From Pirellula staleyi DSM 6068 (GTDB lineage: Bacteria; Planctomycetota; Planctomycetia; Pirellulales; Pirellulaceae), in the NCBI GenBank assembly GCA_945870455.1, contig CAMBSL010000003.1, positions 1 through 56,417 of the forward strand: a stretch of DNA of 56,417 nt, given 5' to 3'. Made by a program: the position numbers and the translations under genes. This document shows positions 17,028 to 26,190 of this stretch, one piece after another (within the stretch, counting starts at the first letter, position 1; the number at the start of each line of letters is the position of its first letter). The notes under the pieces are model-generated. The model did no database searches and was not told the DNA's origin. It worked only from the letters and a program-made list of their open reading frames with translations.

Positions 17028-17835
17028 ATTCTGCCAATTCTCGCGAACGTTTTACCGCCGCCATCACACCGTCGATGACTGCCGATCGAAATCCCGCCCG
17101 CTCCATAGTGCTGAGGGCTGCAATGGTCGTTCCACCAGGGCTCGTTACTTGTTCTCGTAAAATCGCCGGATGCGTTCCTGTCTCTTGGACCATCGTTGCG
17201 GTTCCAAGAACCGTTTGGGTTGCAAGCTCTAGCGCCGCTTGACGGCTTAAGCCAGCCATCACTCCACCATCGCTCAATGCTTCAATCATCATCAGTACAT
17301 ACGCAGGACCGGAACCCGAAACTCCGGTAACCGCGTGCAATTGGTCTTCGGACACTCGGACCACTTTGCCGACAGCACCGAACAGCGATTCACACCAAAA
17401 CGCATCCTCCCGTGTAACCGCTCGCGCATTCGTAATCCCGCTTGCTCCTTGAAGCGATTGGCAAGGCGTGTTGGGCATGACTCGAATGATTTTCTCTGTT
17501 CGAAACCAACTAACAAGTTTGGACAGAGGAATGCCAGCCGCGATCGATACAAGCAAATGCTCGTCGGTCACCAACGGCTCGCAATTGCCCGCAATGTCCG
17601 ACAGTGTTTGAGGTTTGACCGCCAACACGATTCGCGTGCATCGAGCGAACAAATCGGTCGGAGTTTCGACAAGTTCACTTCCGGGAAATTTCTCGCGAAG
17701 GATTAATACCTGCTGCGGGTTTGTGTCAAAAAATGCAATTTCGGATTCGCGAGCGATGCCCGACGCTACCGCGCCGCGAGCGATAGCCTTGGCCATCTGG
17801 CCACCACCCAAAAAGCCGAACTTCAATGGGTTCAT
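17026..17835 (-). CDS. proC: Pyrroline-5-carboxylate reductase
   Basis: A 269-residue cytoplasmic enzyme that reduces pyrroline-5-carboxylate to proline with NAD(P)H. The Rossmann start MNPLKFGFLGGGQMAKAI is followed by LAVKPQT, IRVMPNTPC and GSGPAY, then the C-terminal helical signature beginning REQVTSPGGTTIAALSTMER. ATG 17835 overlaps the metF stop as ATGA, so the two are translationally coupled; an in-frame earlier codon (17847) is inside metF and not needed. Coupling with metF is unusual functionally and may reflect only gene packing. Confidence 0.95.
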   Translation of the reverse strand: MNPLKFGFLGGGQMAKAIARGAVASGIARESEIAFFDTNPQQVLILREKFPGSELVETPTDLFARCTRIVLAVKPQTLSDIAGNCEPLVTDEHLLVSIAAGIPLSKLVSWFRTEKIIRVMPNTPCQSLQGASGITNARAVTREDAFWCESLFGAVGKVVRVSEDQLHAVTGVSGSGPAYVLMMIEALSDGGVMAGLSRQAALELATQTVLGTATMVQETGTHPAILREQVTSPGGTTIAALSTMERAGFRSAVIDGVMAAVKRSRELAE

Positions 17836-18701
17836 GAAACGAACCAATGCGCCTTGAGAACCTCAGCTGTCGCTTGCGATTTGTTTAAGACGTAGAAGTG
17901 GATTCCCGGAACGCCGTCGTTCAGAAGTTCAGAGACTTGACGCTGTGCAAATTCGACACCGGTAGAGAACTGCCAGTCAGCCTCATCGCTCTCGCCGAGT
18001 CGCGAAAGGAAGCTATCGGGCAGATTCGCTTTGCACATGGATGCAATCCGCTTGATCTGGGCAAGATTGGTCACAGGCAATATTCCGGGAACAATTGGAA
18101 TATGGATGCCGGCAGAGGTGCACTTGTCGCGGAATCGAAAGTAGTCCTCGTTGTTGTAGAACAGTTGGGTGACGATAATGTCGGCACCTGCATCTACCTT
18201 GCGTTTCAAGTTCTCCAGATCCACTTCAGCGCTCGGTGCTTCTTGATGCACCTCGGGATAACCCGCGACCGCAATCCCCAGCTCCGGAAATTCGGTACGT
18301 ATCAATGAGACGAGCTCGTTTGCGTATTTAAGACCGCCCGCGGTTTGTTGAAACTCCGATTGTCCTTTGGGTGGATCGCCGCGCAAGGCCATGATGTGGT
18401 CGGTTCCTTGAGCGATCGCCGTATTCAGATAGTCTCTGAGTTGGTCAACGGTCGTACCCACGCAAGTCAGGTGCGATGCGACTGGAATCTGATACTCGTC
18501 CTTGACCGCTTTCAGGATTTGGAGCGTACGATCACGAGTCGAGCCACCCGCTCCGTAGGTGCAAGTAAAAAAGTCTGGCGAAAACTCAATGAGTTCGCCG
18601 ACGGTGTGCATCAATAGATCAACTCCTTCGTCCGTTTTCGGTGGAAAAAGTTCGAACGAAAGGCCCCGTCGATTGTTTGTAAAATAGTCACCAAGTCCCA
18701 T
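17832..18701 (-). CDS. metF: 5,10-methylenetetrahydrofolate reductase
   Basis: A 289-residue TIM-barrel flavoprotein making 5-methyl-THF for methionine synthesis. Motifs: LSFELFPPKT with the catalytic glutamate, TCTYGAGGSTRDRT, ALRGDPP with the flavin-contact aspartate, and IIVTQLFYNNEDYF with the folate-contact glutamine. ATG 18701 has GAGAGGG seven bases upstream, better than the GTG two codons earlier. First gene of a metF-proC unit. Confidence 0.95.
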   Translation of the reverse strand: MGLGDYFTNNRRGLSFELFPPKTDEGVDLLMHTVGELIEFSPDFFTCTYGAGGSTRDRTLQILKAVKDEYQIPVASHLTCVGTTVDQLRDYLNTAIAQGTDHIMALRGDPPKGQSEFQQTAGGLKYANELVSLIRTEFPELGIAVAGYPEVHQEAPSAEVDLENLKRKVDAGADIIVTQLFYNNEDYFRFRDKCTSAGIHIPIVPGILPVTNLAQIKRIASMCKANLPDSFLSRLGESDEADWQFSTGVEFAQRQVSELLNDGVPGIHFYVLNKSQATAEVLKAHWFVS

Positions 18702-18937
18702 GCTCACACCCTCTCTAGTCTAAATGCCTTTTCACTCAATGGATCGAGTCGCCACGCATGATTCGATCTTTCGCACTCTAATAAGGTAACAAATCACAGC
18801 CTCTATTCAAGCTTGCTTGCACAAGTGTAACCTGTGTGTTTCAATTAAAAATTCACAGCCAATGCCCATTCGAACCCCGATTTCGATCGGGGGAATCGCC
18901 ATCGGTATCTTGTTAAAGTACAGAAAGACGCCCAAGA

Positions 18938-19480
18938 ATGAACGCAAAGCCACACGAACCCCTCCTTGGCAAGCGAGTGCTCGCCTTCGTCGGCGATATT
19001 TACGAGGACCTGGAGCTGTGGTATCCCAAGCTCAGGCTCATCGAAGCGGGCGCTGTTTTCGTGATTGCGGGCGAAGAATCCAAAACCAAATATTCCGGAA
19101 AGAATGGTTACCCGTGCGTTTCCGACATTCGAATTGCCGATGCGCAATCGCAAGATTTCGATGCAGTCTTACTTCCTGGTGGATTCATGCCCGACCGTTT
19201 GCGACGTCTCGACAAGGTCAAACAGTTGATTGCTGAGTTTAGTGAACAGCGGAAGTGTGTGGCCGCAATTTGCCATGGAGGGTGGCTGGCGATTTCGGCT
19301 GGCGTCTATCGTGGCGTCCGAGTAACCGGTTCACCTGGAATCCAAGATGATCTCATCAATGCAGGAGCCATTTGGGAAGACGCTCCGGTGGTGGTCGATC
19401 GCCATTTTGTGAGCAGTCGCAAGCCAGACGATCTTCCTTGGTTCGCGAAAGCCATGATTGAAGTCATGCAAAACAAATAG
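18938..19480 (+). CDS. DJ-1/PfpI family protein
   Basis: A 180-residue class I glutamine-amidotransferase-like protein. The nucleophile elbow is AAICHGGWLAIS with C112 next to H113, and a conserved acidic residue lies in DIYEDLELWYP near position 23. LLPGGFMPD and the ending region (SSRKPDDLPWFAKAMIEVM) match PfpI-type proteins. Members are chaperones, glyoxalases or deglycases rather than proteases in most tested cases; which applies here cannot be decided. A lone gene with no obvious operon partner. Confidence 0.85.
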   Translation: MNAKPHEPLLGKRVLAFVGDIYEDLELWYPKLRLIEAGAVFVIAGEESKTKYSGKNGYPCVSDIRIADAQSQDFDAVLLPGGFMPDRLRRLDKVKQLIAEFSEQRKCVAAICHGGWLAISAGVYRGVRVTGSPGIQDDLINAGAIWEDAPVVVDRHFVSSRKPDDLPWFAKAMIEVMQNK

Positions 19481-19648
19481 CGAGATGTTAGGGCACAGGT
19501 CATTAACGCTAGCATAAAGTCAGTGCTATGAATCGGTTGCGGTTTCATGTGCGCCTGAAATCTAGCTACAAGACCTTTGCGGCAAGGAGGCGCACCCCTA
19601 AACTAGCAATCACAGCCGTTCTTCAACACACCCAAGGCACAATCCGCA

Positions 19649-21709
19649 ATGACCAAAAGCCCATCGTCCATCCTAGCTTCGCCCAGAATACTGACATCCG
19701 CACTACTCGCCGTCACGTTCACCGTCCCCTCGTTGGTCGCGCAAGATGCAACGAATACGAAACTTGTCTCGGGCGTGGAACTTGAGAATTTTGACAAATC
19801 GGTACCGCCGGACGAAGACTTCTTTCGCCACGTGAATGGCAAGTGGCTCAAAGAAACTGCGATTCCATCGGACCAATCCAACTATGGTGCTTTCACGGTT
19901 CTCGCTATTGAGACGAAGGAAGCGATCAAGAAGATCATCGAAGAGGCGGGCGAACAATCGAACCCTTCGCCAATCGCGAAACAAGTCGGAGATTTTTATC
20001 GGTCCTACACGAATACCGAGCAACGCAATCGAATGGGTCTCAAGCCCATCGAAGGAATTGTGACTGAAATTCAAGCTGTCGAAGACAAGGACCAATTGGT
20101 CATGCTGGCAGGTAAATTGTCGCGACGGGGAATTGAGAGCTTCTACCGATTTCACATCGAGGTGGACGCACGGCGATCGGATCAATACGCAGTCTATGTC
20201 GACCAAGACGGGACCAGCTTACCTGACCGCGACTATTATCTCCTCGACGATGACAGCAAGACCGAAGTGCGCAAAGCGTTCAAGAAGTTCATCGAGGACA
20301 TGCTGACACAAATCAAATGGCCAAAACCAAGCGAATTTGCAGAAAAGATCATCAACCTGGAGACTCTCTTTGCAAAATCACAATGGACTCAAGTTGAATT
20401 GCGAGATCCCGTCAAGGCGTACAACAAAATGCCTTCATCCGAGTTTGCGACCAAGTACACGGATTTGCGATGGGAGCAGTACGCGTCGGCGGCAGGCTTG
20501 CCCGTCGGAATCGATCTAATTGCTGGCCAACCGAGCTTCTTTCAGAATGCGTCGGACATTATCGCCAAGTCCGACTTGGAAACCCTCAAAGCGTACCTCG
20601 CATTCCAGACGATCGACGCGTACGCGCCGTTGTTAAGTGAATCTCTTGAGAAGATGCATTTCGGATTTCATGCAACAGCTTTGAGTGGCGTCACAGAACA
20701 AGAGCCGTTGTGGAGACGAGGCGTTGACACATGCAACGGGCTATTGGGAATGCCAGTCGGGCAGCTTTACGTTGAGAGGTATTTCTCACCCAAAGCCAAG
20801 GAAAAAATGAATGTGCTGGTCAAGAATCTGCTGAAGGCCTTTGAGATGCGAATCGATCAATTGGCATGGATGGGCGAAGGCACGAAAGCCCAGGCAAAAG
20901 AAAAGTTATCGCAATTCACACCTAAGATCGGCTACCCGGATGTTTGGAAGGATTACTCATCGGCAGTCATCGTCCCAGACGATGTTATTGCGAATCTTGG
21001 CAAGATTTCCGAGTTTGAGCATGCGTACGAAATAAACAAGTTAGGAAAACCAATCAATCGTTCGGAGTGGTTTATGCCACCGCAAACCGTGAACGCTTAT
21101 TACAATCCGACAATGAACGAAATCGTCTTTCCTGCTGCGATTTTGCAACCACCGTTTTTCAATTTGGAAGCAGACGATGCCATCAACTACGGCGCGATCG
21201 GAGCGGTGATTGGTCACGAAATCAGTCACGGCTTCGACGACTCGGGGGCACAATATGATGGAAAAGGAAACCTCCGCGATTGGTGGACCGAGAAAGACAA
21301 AGCAGAGTTCAAAGCGCGCTCTTCTCAGCTCGTCTCGCAATACGATGCCTTCGCTCCATTGCCGAACTCCAAAGTGAATGGCAAACTCACTTTAGGCGAA
21401 AACATTGGTGACCTCGGGGGTATCAGTGTCGCCCAAACAGCGTATAAATTGTCACTTGCCGGCAACACATCGCCTGTATTGGACGGCTTTTCCGGCGATC
21501 AACGCTTTTTCATCGGTTGGGCTCAGGTATGGCGTCGCAAGTATCGCGATCAAGAGATGCTCAAGCGATTGATGACGGACCCGCATTCTCCAAGCCAATA
21601 TCGCTGCAACGGTATTCTATCGAACATCGATAGTTTCTACGACGTGTTTTCGGTCAAACCCAACACAAAGATGTTTATCCCGTCAGACAGCCGAGTTCGC
21701 ATCTGGTAA
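19649..21709 (+). CDS. M13-family zinc metallopeptidase (neprilysin/PepO-like), exported
   Basis: A 686-residue protein with a signal peptide (hydrophobic LTSALLAVTFTVPSLVAQ, about residues 15-32). After it comes the M13 N-domain beginning KSVPPDEDFFRHVNGKWL and the C-terminal catalytic domain. Zinc ligands H523 and H527 lie in VIGHEISHGFD, and the third ligand is in GENIGDLGG. NAYYNP (substrate binding) and a terminal RVRIW replace the usual C-x-V/I-W end, so the last cysteine is absent. It should cut short peptides in the periplasm. ATG 19649 has no strong SD. Confidence 0.93.
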   Translation: MTKSPSSILASPRILTSALLAVTFTVPSLVAQDATNTKLVSGVELENFDKSVPPDEDFFRHVNGKWLKETAIPSDQSNYGAFTVLAIETKEAIKKIIEEAGEQSNPSPIAKQVGDFYRSYTNTEQRNRMGLKPIEGIVTEIQAVEDKDQLVMLAGKLSRRGIESFYRFHIEVDARRSDQYAVYVDQDGTSLPDRDYYLLDDDSKTEVRKAFKKFIEDMLTQIKWPKPSEFAEKIINLETLFAKSQWTQVELRDPVKAYNKMPSSEFATKYTDLRWEQYASAAGLPVGIDLIAGQPSFFQNASDIIAKSDLETLKAYLAFQTIDAYAPLLSESLEKMHFGFHATALSGVTEQEPLWRRGVDTCNGLLGMPVGQLYVERYFSPKAKEKMNVLVKNLLKAFEMRIDQLAWMGEGTKAQAKEKLSQFTPKIGYPDVWKDYSSAVIVPDDVIANLGKISEFEHAYEINKLGKPINRSEWFMPPQTVNAYYNPTMNEIVFPAAILQPPFFNLEADDAINYGAIGAVIGHEISHGFDDSGAQYDGKGNLRDWWTEKDKAEFKARSSQLVSQYDAFAPLPNSKVNGKLTLGENIGDLGGISVAQTAYKLSLAGNTSPVLDGFSGDQRFFIGWAQVWRRKYRDQEMLKRLMTDPHSPSQYRCNGILSNIDSFYDVFSVKPNTKMFIPSDSRVRIW

Positions 21710-21782
21710 GCTTTCCGCTGATCGCAGGCTTGTGCGCCCATCATTATCCGCATCGACCGTAGGTGTGGGTAAAGTCGAGGAC

Positions 21783-24491
21783 TTATGTGCAGGACTCATC
21801 TGTTTCAATAGCTCGCAATAGCATTTGCCTAAGCGTGTAGAGTCTTGTTGGTTCTGTGAGTTTATGGCACTCCATATCGGTCACATAAAATACGTCGACG
21901 ACCTGGTCTAGGTGCGTACTCACTTTGGCAACGTGCAAGTCGAGACTCAGATCAAACATCGCCTTGGAAATATCGTAGAGCAACCCGATGCGATCGTATG
22001 CAAAGACTGAAATGATGGTGTGATGCTCTGAAGTGCTATTGTCGAATCGAATCTGGGTTGGCTGTGTGCGAGCAATGGCTGCGTCGACGGTGGATTGCGT
22101 TTTCCATATTCGTCGAAAAACGGGTGGTTTTGTGTTTTGTGGATCAATCGACAATACAAGATGCCGGCAAATTTGATCGATTCGTTCGGGTGGCGGAGTG
22201 CCTTCGTAGTCGGGATCTTGAACGACAAACCGATCCCACGCGATGCGTCCTGGCTGAGTGTGGATTTCGGCTGAGAGAATACTCAGCCCCTGGCTGGTCA
22301 ATGCGCCCGCGATCCGATGGAACAAGCCAGAGGACTGTTGTTGCAGGACGGCGGTAACGTATTCGATTGCGTCCTGGCTTCCAAGGAATTTGCCCCAAGC
22401 CTGCACGGGTTTGTCGGTCGTCAGCTGATGCAGTCGTCGCAACTCGCGAATAAGCTCATTAGGTTCAATGGAGATTAAATAACCGGACGGAATCCCATCG
22501 ATTTGCTCGGTCCACCAAGGATCTTCGCGATCGGTGGCCGTGAGTTGAGCCATAACGGCGGTTCGCTGTGTAGCTACTATATCGAGGAAACGCTGTCCAG
22601 GACTATCGCTTCGAAATTGAGCTTCTGTTGCGTCGTATAATTGCAAAATCAGATTGAGTTTCCATTCATTCAAAGCTCCTGGCCCGACTGCATCTAAATC
22701 GGCACATGACAACACCATGAGCATTTGCAATCGCTCCAGTGAGCCCACTTGCTTTGCAAAGTGAATGATCGGATCTTTTTGTGACAGGTCGAATCGGAAA
22801 GCGGTATTCGTCATCAAGAGATGCTGATGAACTAAAAAGACCAACAACTCTCGATCGACATCCGACAGTTTCAGTAGCCTAGCGGTTTCGTCCGCGATAA
22901 CCCGTCCAACCTCGCTGTGGTCCTCGATAAAGCCCTTTCCAAGATCGTGAAGCAGCAATGCCAAGTGCAGAATCATTTTGTTTTTGAGCCCGCGATAGAC
23001 GCGGCCCAGGACATTATCTGTCTTGGCGAACTCGCCGGCGCATTCAACGGAACGTATGCAATGAGCATCGACCGTGTATTTGTGATACTCGTTGAACTGC
23101 AACAAACACCTAGCATGACGCATGCTCGGAATGATCTGTTCCAAAACACGTAACTCGTGCAATCGACGGAGTATTTCGCCAAGGCGCCCTGGCTCGCTGA
23201 TCAGTTGCAAAAATCGATCGATTGCCTCGGTGCCAACATGTCCGTCCCTGCGTCGCAGCATCGCTTGGCGAATGGTTCTCCAAGTTCGATGTTCGATGCG
23301 TCGATTGTATCGATTGGAAACTTGCATCAGTTCCAGTACTCTGGCTGGATCCGTTTGCAAACGCGACAAGCCGGAGCGTGTCGCCCAAATTTCGTTTAGC
23401 CCAAGCCGGATTCCCTCTCGGATAGGCCAGCCTAGGAACCTCGACAAGAACCCTACGACGCTCATGCGAGAACGAGCCATTCCAACGAAATTGGCCGAAC
23501 TATATCGTACTTCGCTGGTAAATTCGAAGAACTGCTGCATGAATTCTTCGACCGGCAAGACGCCGTCGGTACCCTTGAACTGCATGATGGCAGCCATTTC
23601 GACCTGCTTCGATCGGTCTAACGTGTCCTGTGCACGTCCCGCCCGGAAATGCAATTCGTTGCGCATTCGTAACAGATACTGATATCCGTCTCGAATTGCC
23701 TGAAAATCCTCTTGAGCCAACAGCCCCATTTCCACGAGTTGTTCTGGGTCCTTTTCTCCAAAACAAACAAAACCAATCCAACGAACGATTTGCACATCGC
23801 GCAAGCAACCTCGAGATCGTTTGACGTTGGGATGCAAGAGATAAATCGTCTCGCCAAATTTCTGACGTTCAAGGAATCGTTCCTTTTCGATCATGCCTGC
23901 GAGTCGTCCAGAACGTCGCTTGCACCCATTTCGAAAGGAGTTAAGAAAGCTCTCAAAGAGCATTTCGCTCCCTTCAATGAGTCTCATTTCAGCAAGCGAT
24001 GTGAGGATCGTTGCGTCCGTCCACGCAATCTGTCTCGCTTGGAAGGGTGTACGAATCGAGAACCCCAATTGCAACCCGGCATCGACGATCATCTGTGCGA
24101 TCGATCTGGCCAGAGGAGCAATTTGAACTTCGGTGACCCCTCGGTAGAGCAACATCAAATCGATGTCGGAAAAAGGCGCAAGATCGCGTCGCCCATAGCC
24201 GCCCAATGCGATGAACGCGAAGCAGCTCGGGTCGAGTGGCGTTGGCAGAGTCTGAACTGCCGCTTGAATCAATTCGTTGACGACCTCGTCTACATGATCG
24301 GCCCAAGCAAAACAAAGCTGTGGCCCGGAAGCTCCAGAGTGGTGAAGCGTGGCTGCTTTGGCACGCGCGTCCGTTAATTGGGATCGCGCTTTTACGACTT
24401 GCGGATGTAAAGTTGACAATGTGAAGCAATCCGCGAGCTGGTAAGGCGACGGCAGTCGTATTTTATACCGGGAGGGAGAGGCGCCTACCAA
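21783..24491 (-). CDS. glnD: [Protein-PII] uridylyltransferase / uridylyl-removing enzyme
   Basis: About 900 residues with the complete GlnD layout. The nucleotidyltransferase has GGYGRRDLAPFSDIDLML (GG near residue 93), then an HD domain LHLALLLHDLGKGFIEDHSE for uridylyl removal, and two ACT domains at the end (AGALTSQGLSILSAEIHTQ and FAYDRIGLLYDISKAMFDLS). It senses glutamine and adds or removes UMP on P-II. No ATG or GTG exists at a sensible place. TTG 24491 is a guess, and the frame remains open about 85 bases further upstream without a normal start. The P-II gene lies 105 bases upstream on the same strand, so modifier and target form one unit. Confidence 0.92.
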   Translation of the reverse strand: MVGASPSRYKIRLPSPYQLADCFTLSTLHPQVVKARSQLTDARAKAATLHHSGASGPQLCFAWADHVDEVVNELIQAAVQTLPTPLDPSCFAFIALGGYGRRDLAPFSDIDLMLLYRGVTEVQIAPLARSIAQMIVDAGLQLGFSIRTPFQARQIAWTDATILTSLAEMRLIEGSEMLFESFLNSFRNGCKRRSGRLAGMIEKERFLERQKFGETIYLLHPNVKRSRGCLRDVQIVRWIGFVCFGEKDPEQLVEMGLLAQEDFQAIRDGYQYLLRMRNELHFRAGRAQDTLDRSKQVEMAAIMQFKGTDGVLPVEEFMQQFFEFTSEVRYSSANFVGMARSRMSVVGFLSRFLGWPIREGIRLGLNEIWATRSGLSRLQTDPARVLELMQVSNRYNRRIEHRTWRTIRQAMLRRRDGHVGTEAIDRFLQLISEPGRLGEILRRLHELRVLEQIIPSMRHARCLLQFNEYHKYTVDAHCIRSVECAGEFAKTDNVLGRVYRGLKNKMILHLALLLHDLGKGFIEDHSEVGRVIADETARLLKLSDVDRELLVFLVHQHLLMTNTAFRFDLSQKDPIIHFAKQVGSLERLQMLMVLSCADLDAVGPGALNEWKLNLILQLYDATEAQFRSDSPGQRFLDIVATQRTAVMAQLTATDREDPWWTEQIDGIPSGYLISIEPNELIRELRRLHQLTTDKPVQAWGKFLGSQDAIEYVTAVLQQQSSGLFHRIAGALTSQGLSILSAEIHTQPGRIAWDRFVVQDPDYEGTPPPERIDQICRHLVLSIDPQNTKPPVFRRIWKTQSTVDAAIARTQPTQIRFDNSTSEHHTIISVFAYDRIGLLYDISKAMFDLSLDLHVAKVSTHLDQVVDVFYVTDMECHKLTEPTRLYTLRQMLLRAIETDESCT

Positions 24492-24596
24492 ACTAAAGCC
24501 AAGCTCGGCAGGGCCCGTTACGACCCCATTAAAATCGAGGACGGGTGGAATCCAGTCTGCCGCTCGACTAGTACTGAAGCGTTAGGTGATTGTGGT

Positions 24597-24959
<363 letters not shown>

Positions 24960-25141
24960 CTAGTCGTTGGACCTAGCTGATTATCGAATTCGCGGGACCG
25001 CCTGTGCGTCGCTCGCACATCCCACCTCCTAAGTGTAACCAAATCACTTCTCATCCAACAAGGCTAGCTTGCACATCCACCTATATTCTCCCCGGGTTTT
25101 TTGAAGACGGATTCGGAAACTCGGATGTCCGGAGGTAAATA

Positions 25142-25915
25142 TCAGAAATACTTCACCCAGCATCCATTGACAAATCGTTCTTGTGGCAAGAATCGAGCTT
25201 TGTAATTCAAGTGCCGGTTTTCCGCCACGTACATCCCCAAATAGACGTATTTTCGGTCACTTTCCAGGGCGAATTGAATTTGCTTCAGAATGGAGAAGGT
25301 ACCGATTGATAACTTGGAATATGCCGGATCGAAGTACGTGTACACCGCCGAAAGAGATTTGCGTCCACAATCTACAATGGAAACAGCGATCAACTCGCCG
25401 TCCGACCAGTAGCTCAATTCAACTGTCTCCCCGCAACACGTGTCGACCAAGAAACTGTCGTATTCACTGAATTGATACTCATATTCAGATTCCCCCAGCC
25501 CGCGCTGCGTTCGATGGAGATTGAATAAACTCAACCGTTTTTCGTCGATGCTGGGGCGATCTACATGTACCTGTAGGCTCCTGTCGCCTCTTTTCAACAC
25601 GCGCTGAAACGAGTCGCGAAAAATAAACTCGTGAATATCGACCCGCGTAGGCTCACACGCCGAACATTGATGGCAAGCAGTATGATAAAGAAAGACCCCC
25701 GATCGTCTCATGCCGTTTGCTAGGACCACATCAAACTCATCAAGCGTCAGCAATCGAGCTGGCAGATTTAACGGCAAATTTGCCGTTCGCCCGTCGAGAT
25801 AGGAACAAGCATGCTCGTTGGGTATCAAGTCGGCAATCGGTAAAGAGCTTGGAAGACGCTGGGCTTGGAAGTCTTGAATCGCTTTTTCCCGGTCGCTTAT
25901 TTCCTGTTCATCCAT
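25142..25915 (-). CDS. bpt: Aspartate/glutamate leucyltransferase (Bpt)
   Basis: A 257-residue aminoacyl-tRNA-protein transferase that adds leucine to N-terminal Asp or Glu, marking proteins for the N-end rule pathway. The N-terminal ATE domain has NEHACSYLDGRTANLPL, MRRSGVFLYHTACHQCSACEPTRV with the cysteine cluster, and FRDSFQRVLKR. The C-terminal GNAT-like half has YEYQFSEYDSFLVDT, AVYTYFDPAYSKLSIGTFSI and YVYLGMYVAENRHLNYKARF. Length matches the family. ATG 25915 is a clean start. ClpS or Clp partners are not in the window. Confidence 0.93.
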   Translation of the reverse strand: MDEQEISDREKAIQDFQAQRLPSSLPIADLIPNEHACSYLDGRTANLPLNLPARLLTLDEFDVVLANGMRRSGVFLYHTACHQCSACEPTRVDIHEFIFRDSFQRVLKRGDRSLQVHVDRPSIDEKRLSLFNLHRTQRGLGESEYEYQFSEYDSFLVDTCCGETVELSYWSDGELIAVSIVDCGRKSLSAVYTYFDPAYSKLSIGTFSILKQIQFALESDRKYVYLGMYVAENRHLNYKARFLPQERFVNGCWVKYF

Positions 25916-26041
25916 CGCAAACTCAAAACGTGAACCCGTTTCACCTAACGACTTTCGGTCAATCCTATTAGAATCGTATCAGAACTTTCGGTCTCGGTAA
26001 GGCTAGTGCTTTGTTACTGCTAAGAATTAGGTTTGGATGGT

Positions 26042-26091
26042 GTGGATCTTGTTAAAGATCCACCAGATTCAGGATCTTTAACAAGATCCAC
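26042..26091. repeat. 20-bp perfect inverted repeat (GTGGATCTTG type)
   Basis: The arm 26042-26061 (GTGGATCTTGTTAAAGATCC without its second base, as TGGATCTTGTTAAAGATCC) and 26072-26091 are exact reverse complements around a 10-base loop. Each arm itself contains GATCTT...AAGATC symmetry. It lies between divergent bpt and the sulfatase, about 100 bases before the sulfatase start. From memory, similar GGATCTTGTTAAAGATCC hairpins are frequent in Rhodopirellula-type genomes, so it is likely a dispersed element. Confidence 0.8.
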
Positions 26092-26190
26092 TACCCTAAA
26101 ATCAAGCTGCAATGCAGCACTAGAATGCATTTGAGGAACCAACTTCGGTTGTGTTCCAACGTTCCATTGCAAATCTGAGGATCCGGCCTA

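Noticed and set aside
21710-21782. Terminator between convergent M13 peptidase and glnD
   Set aside because: No stem with a T-tract was found in the 73 bases.
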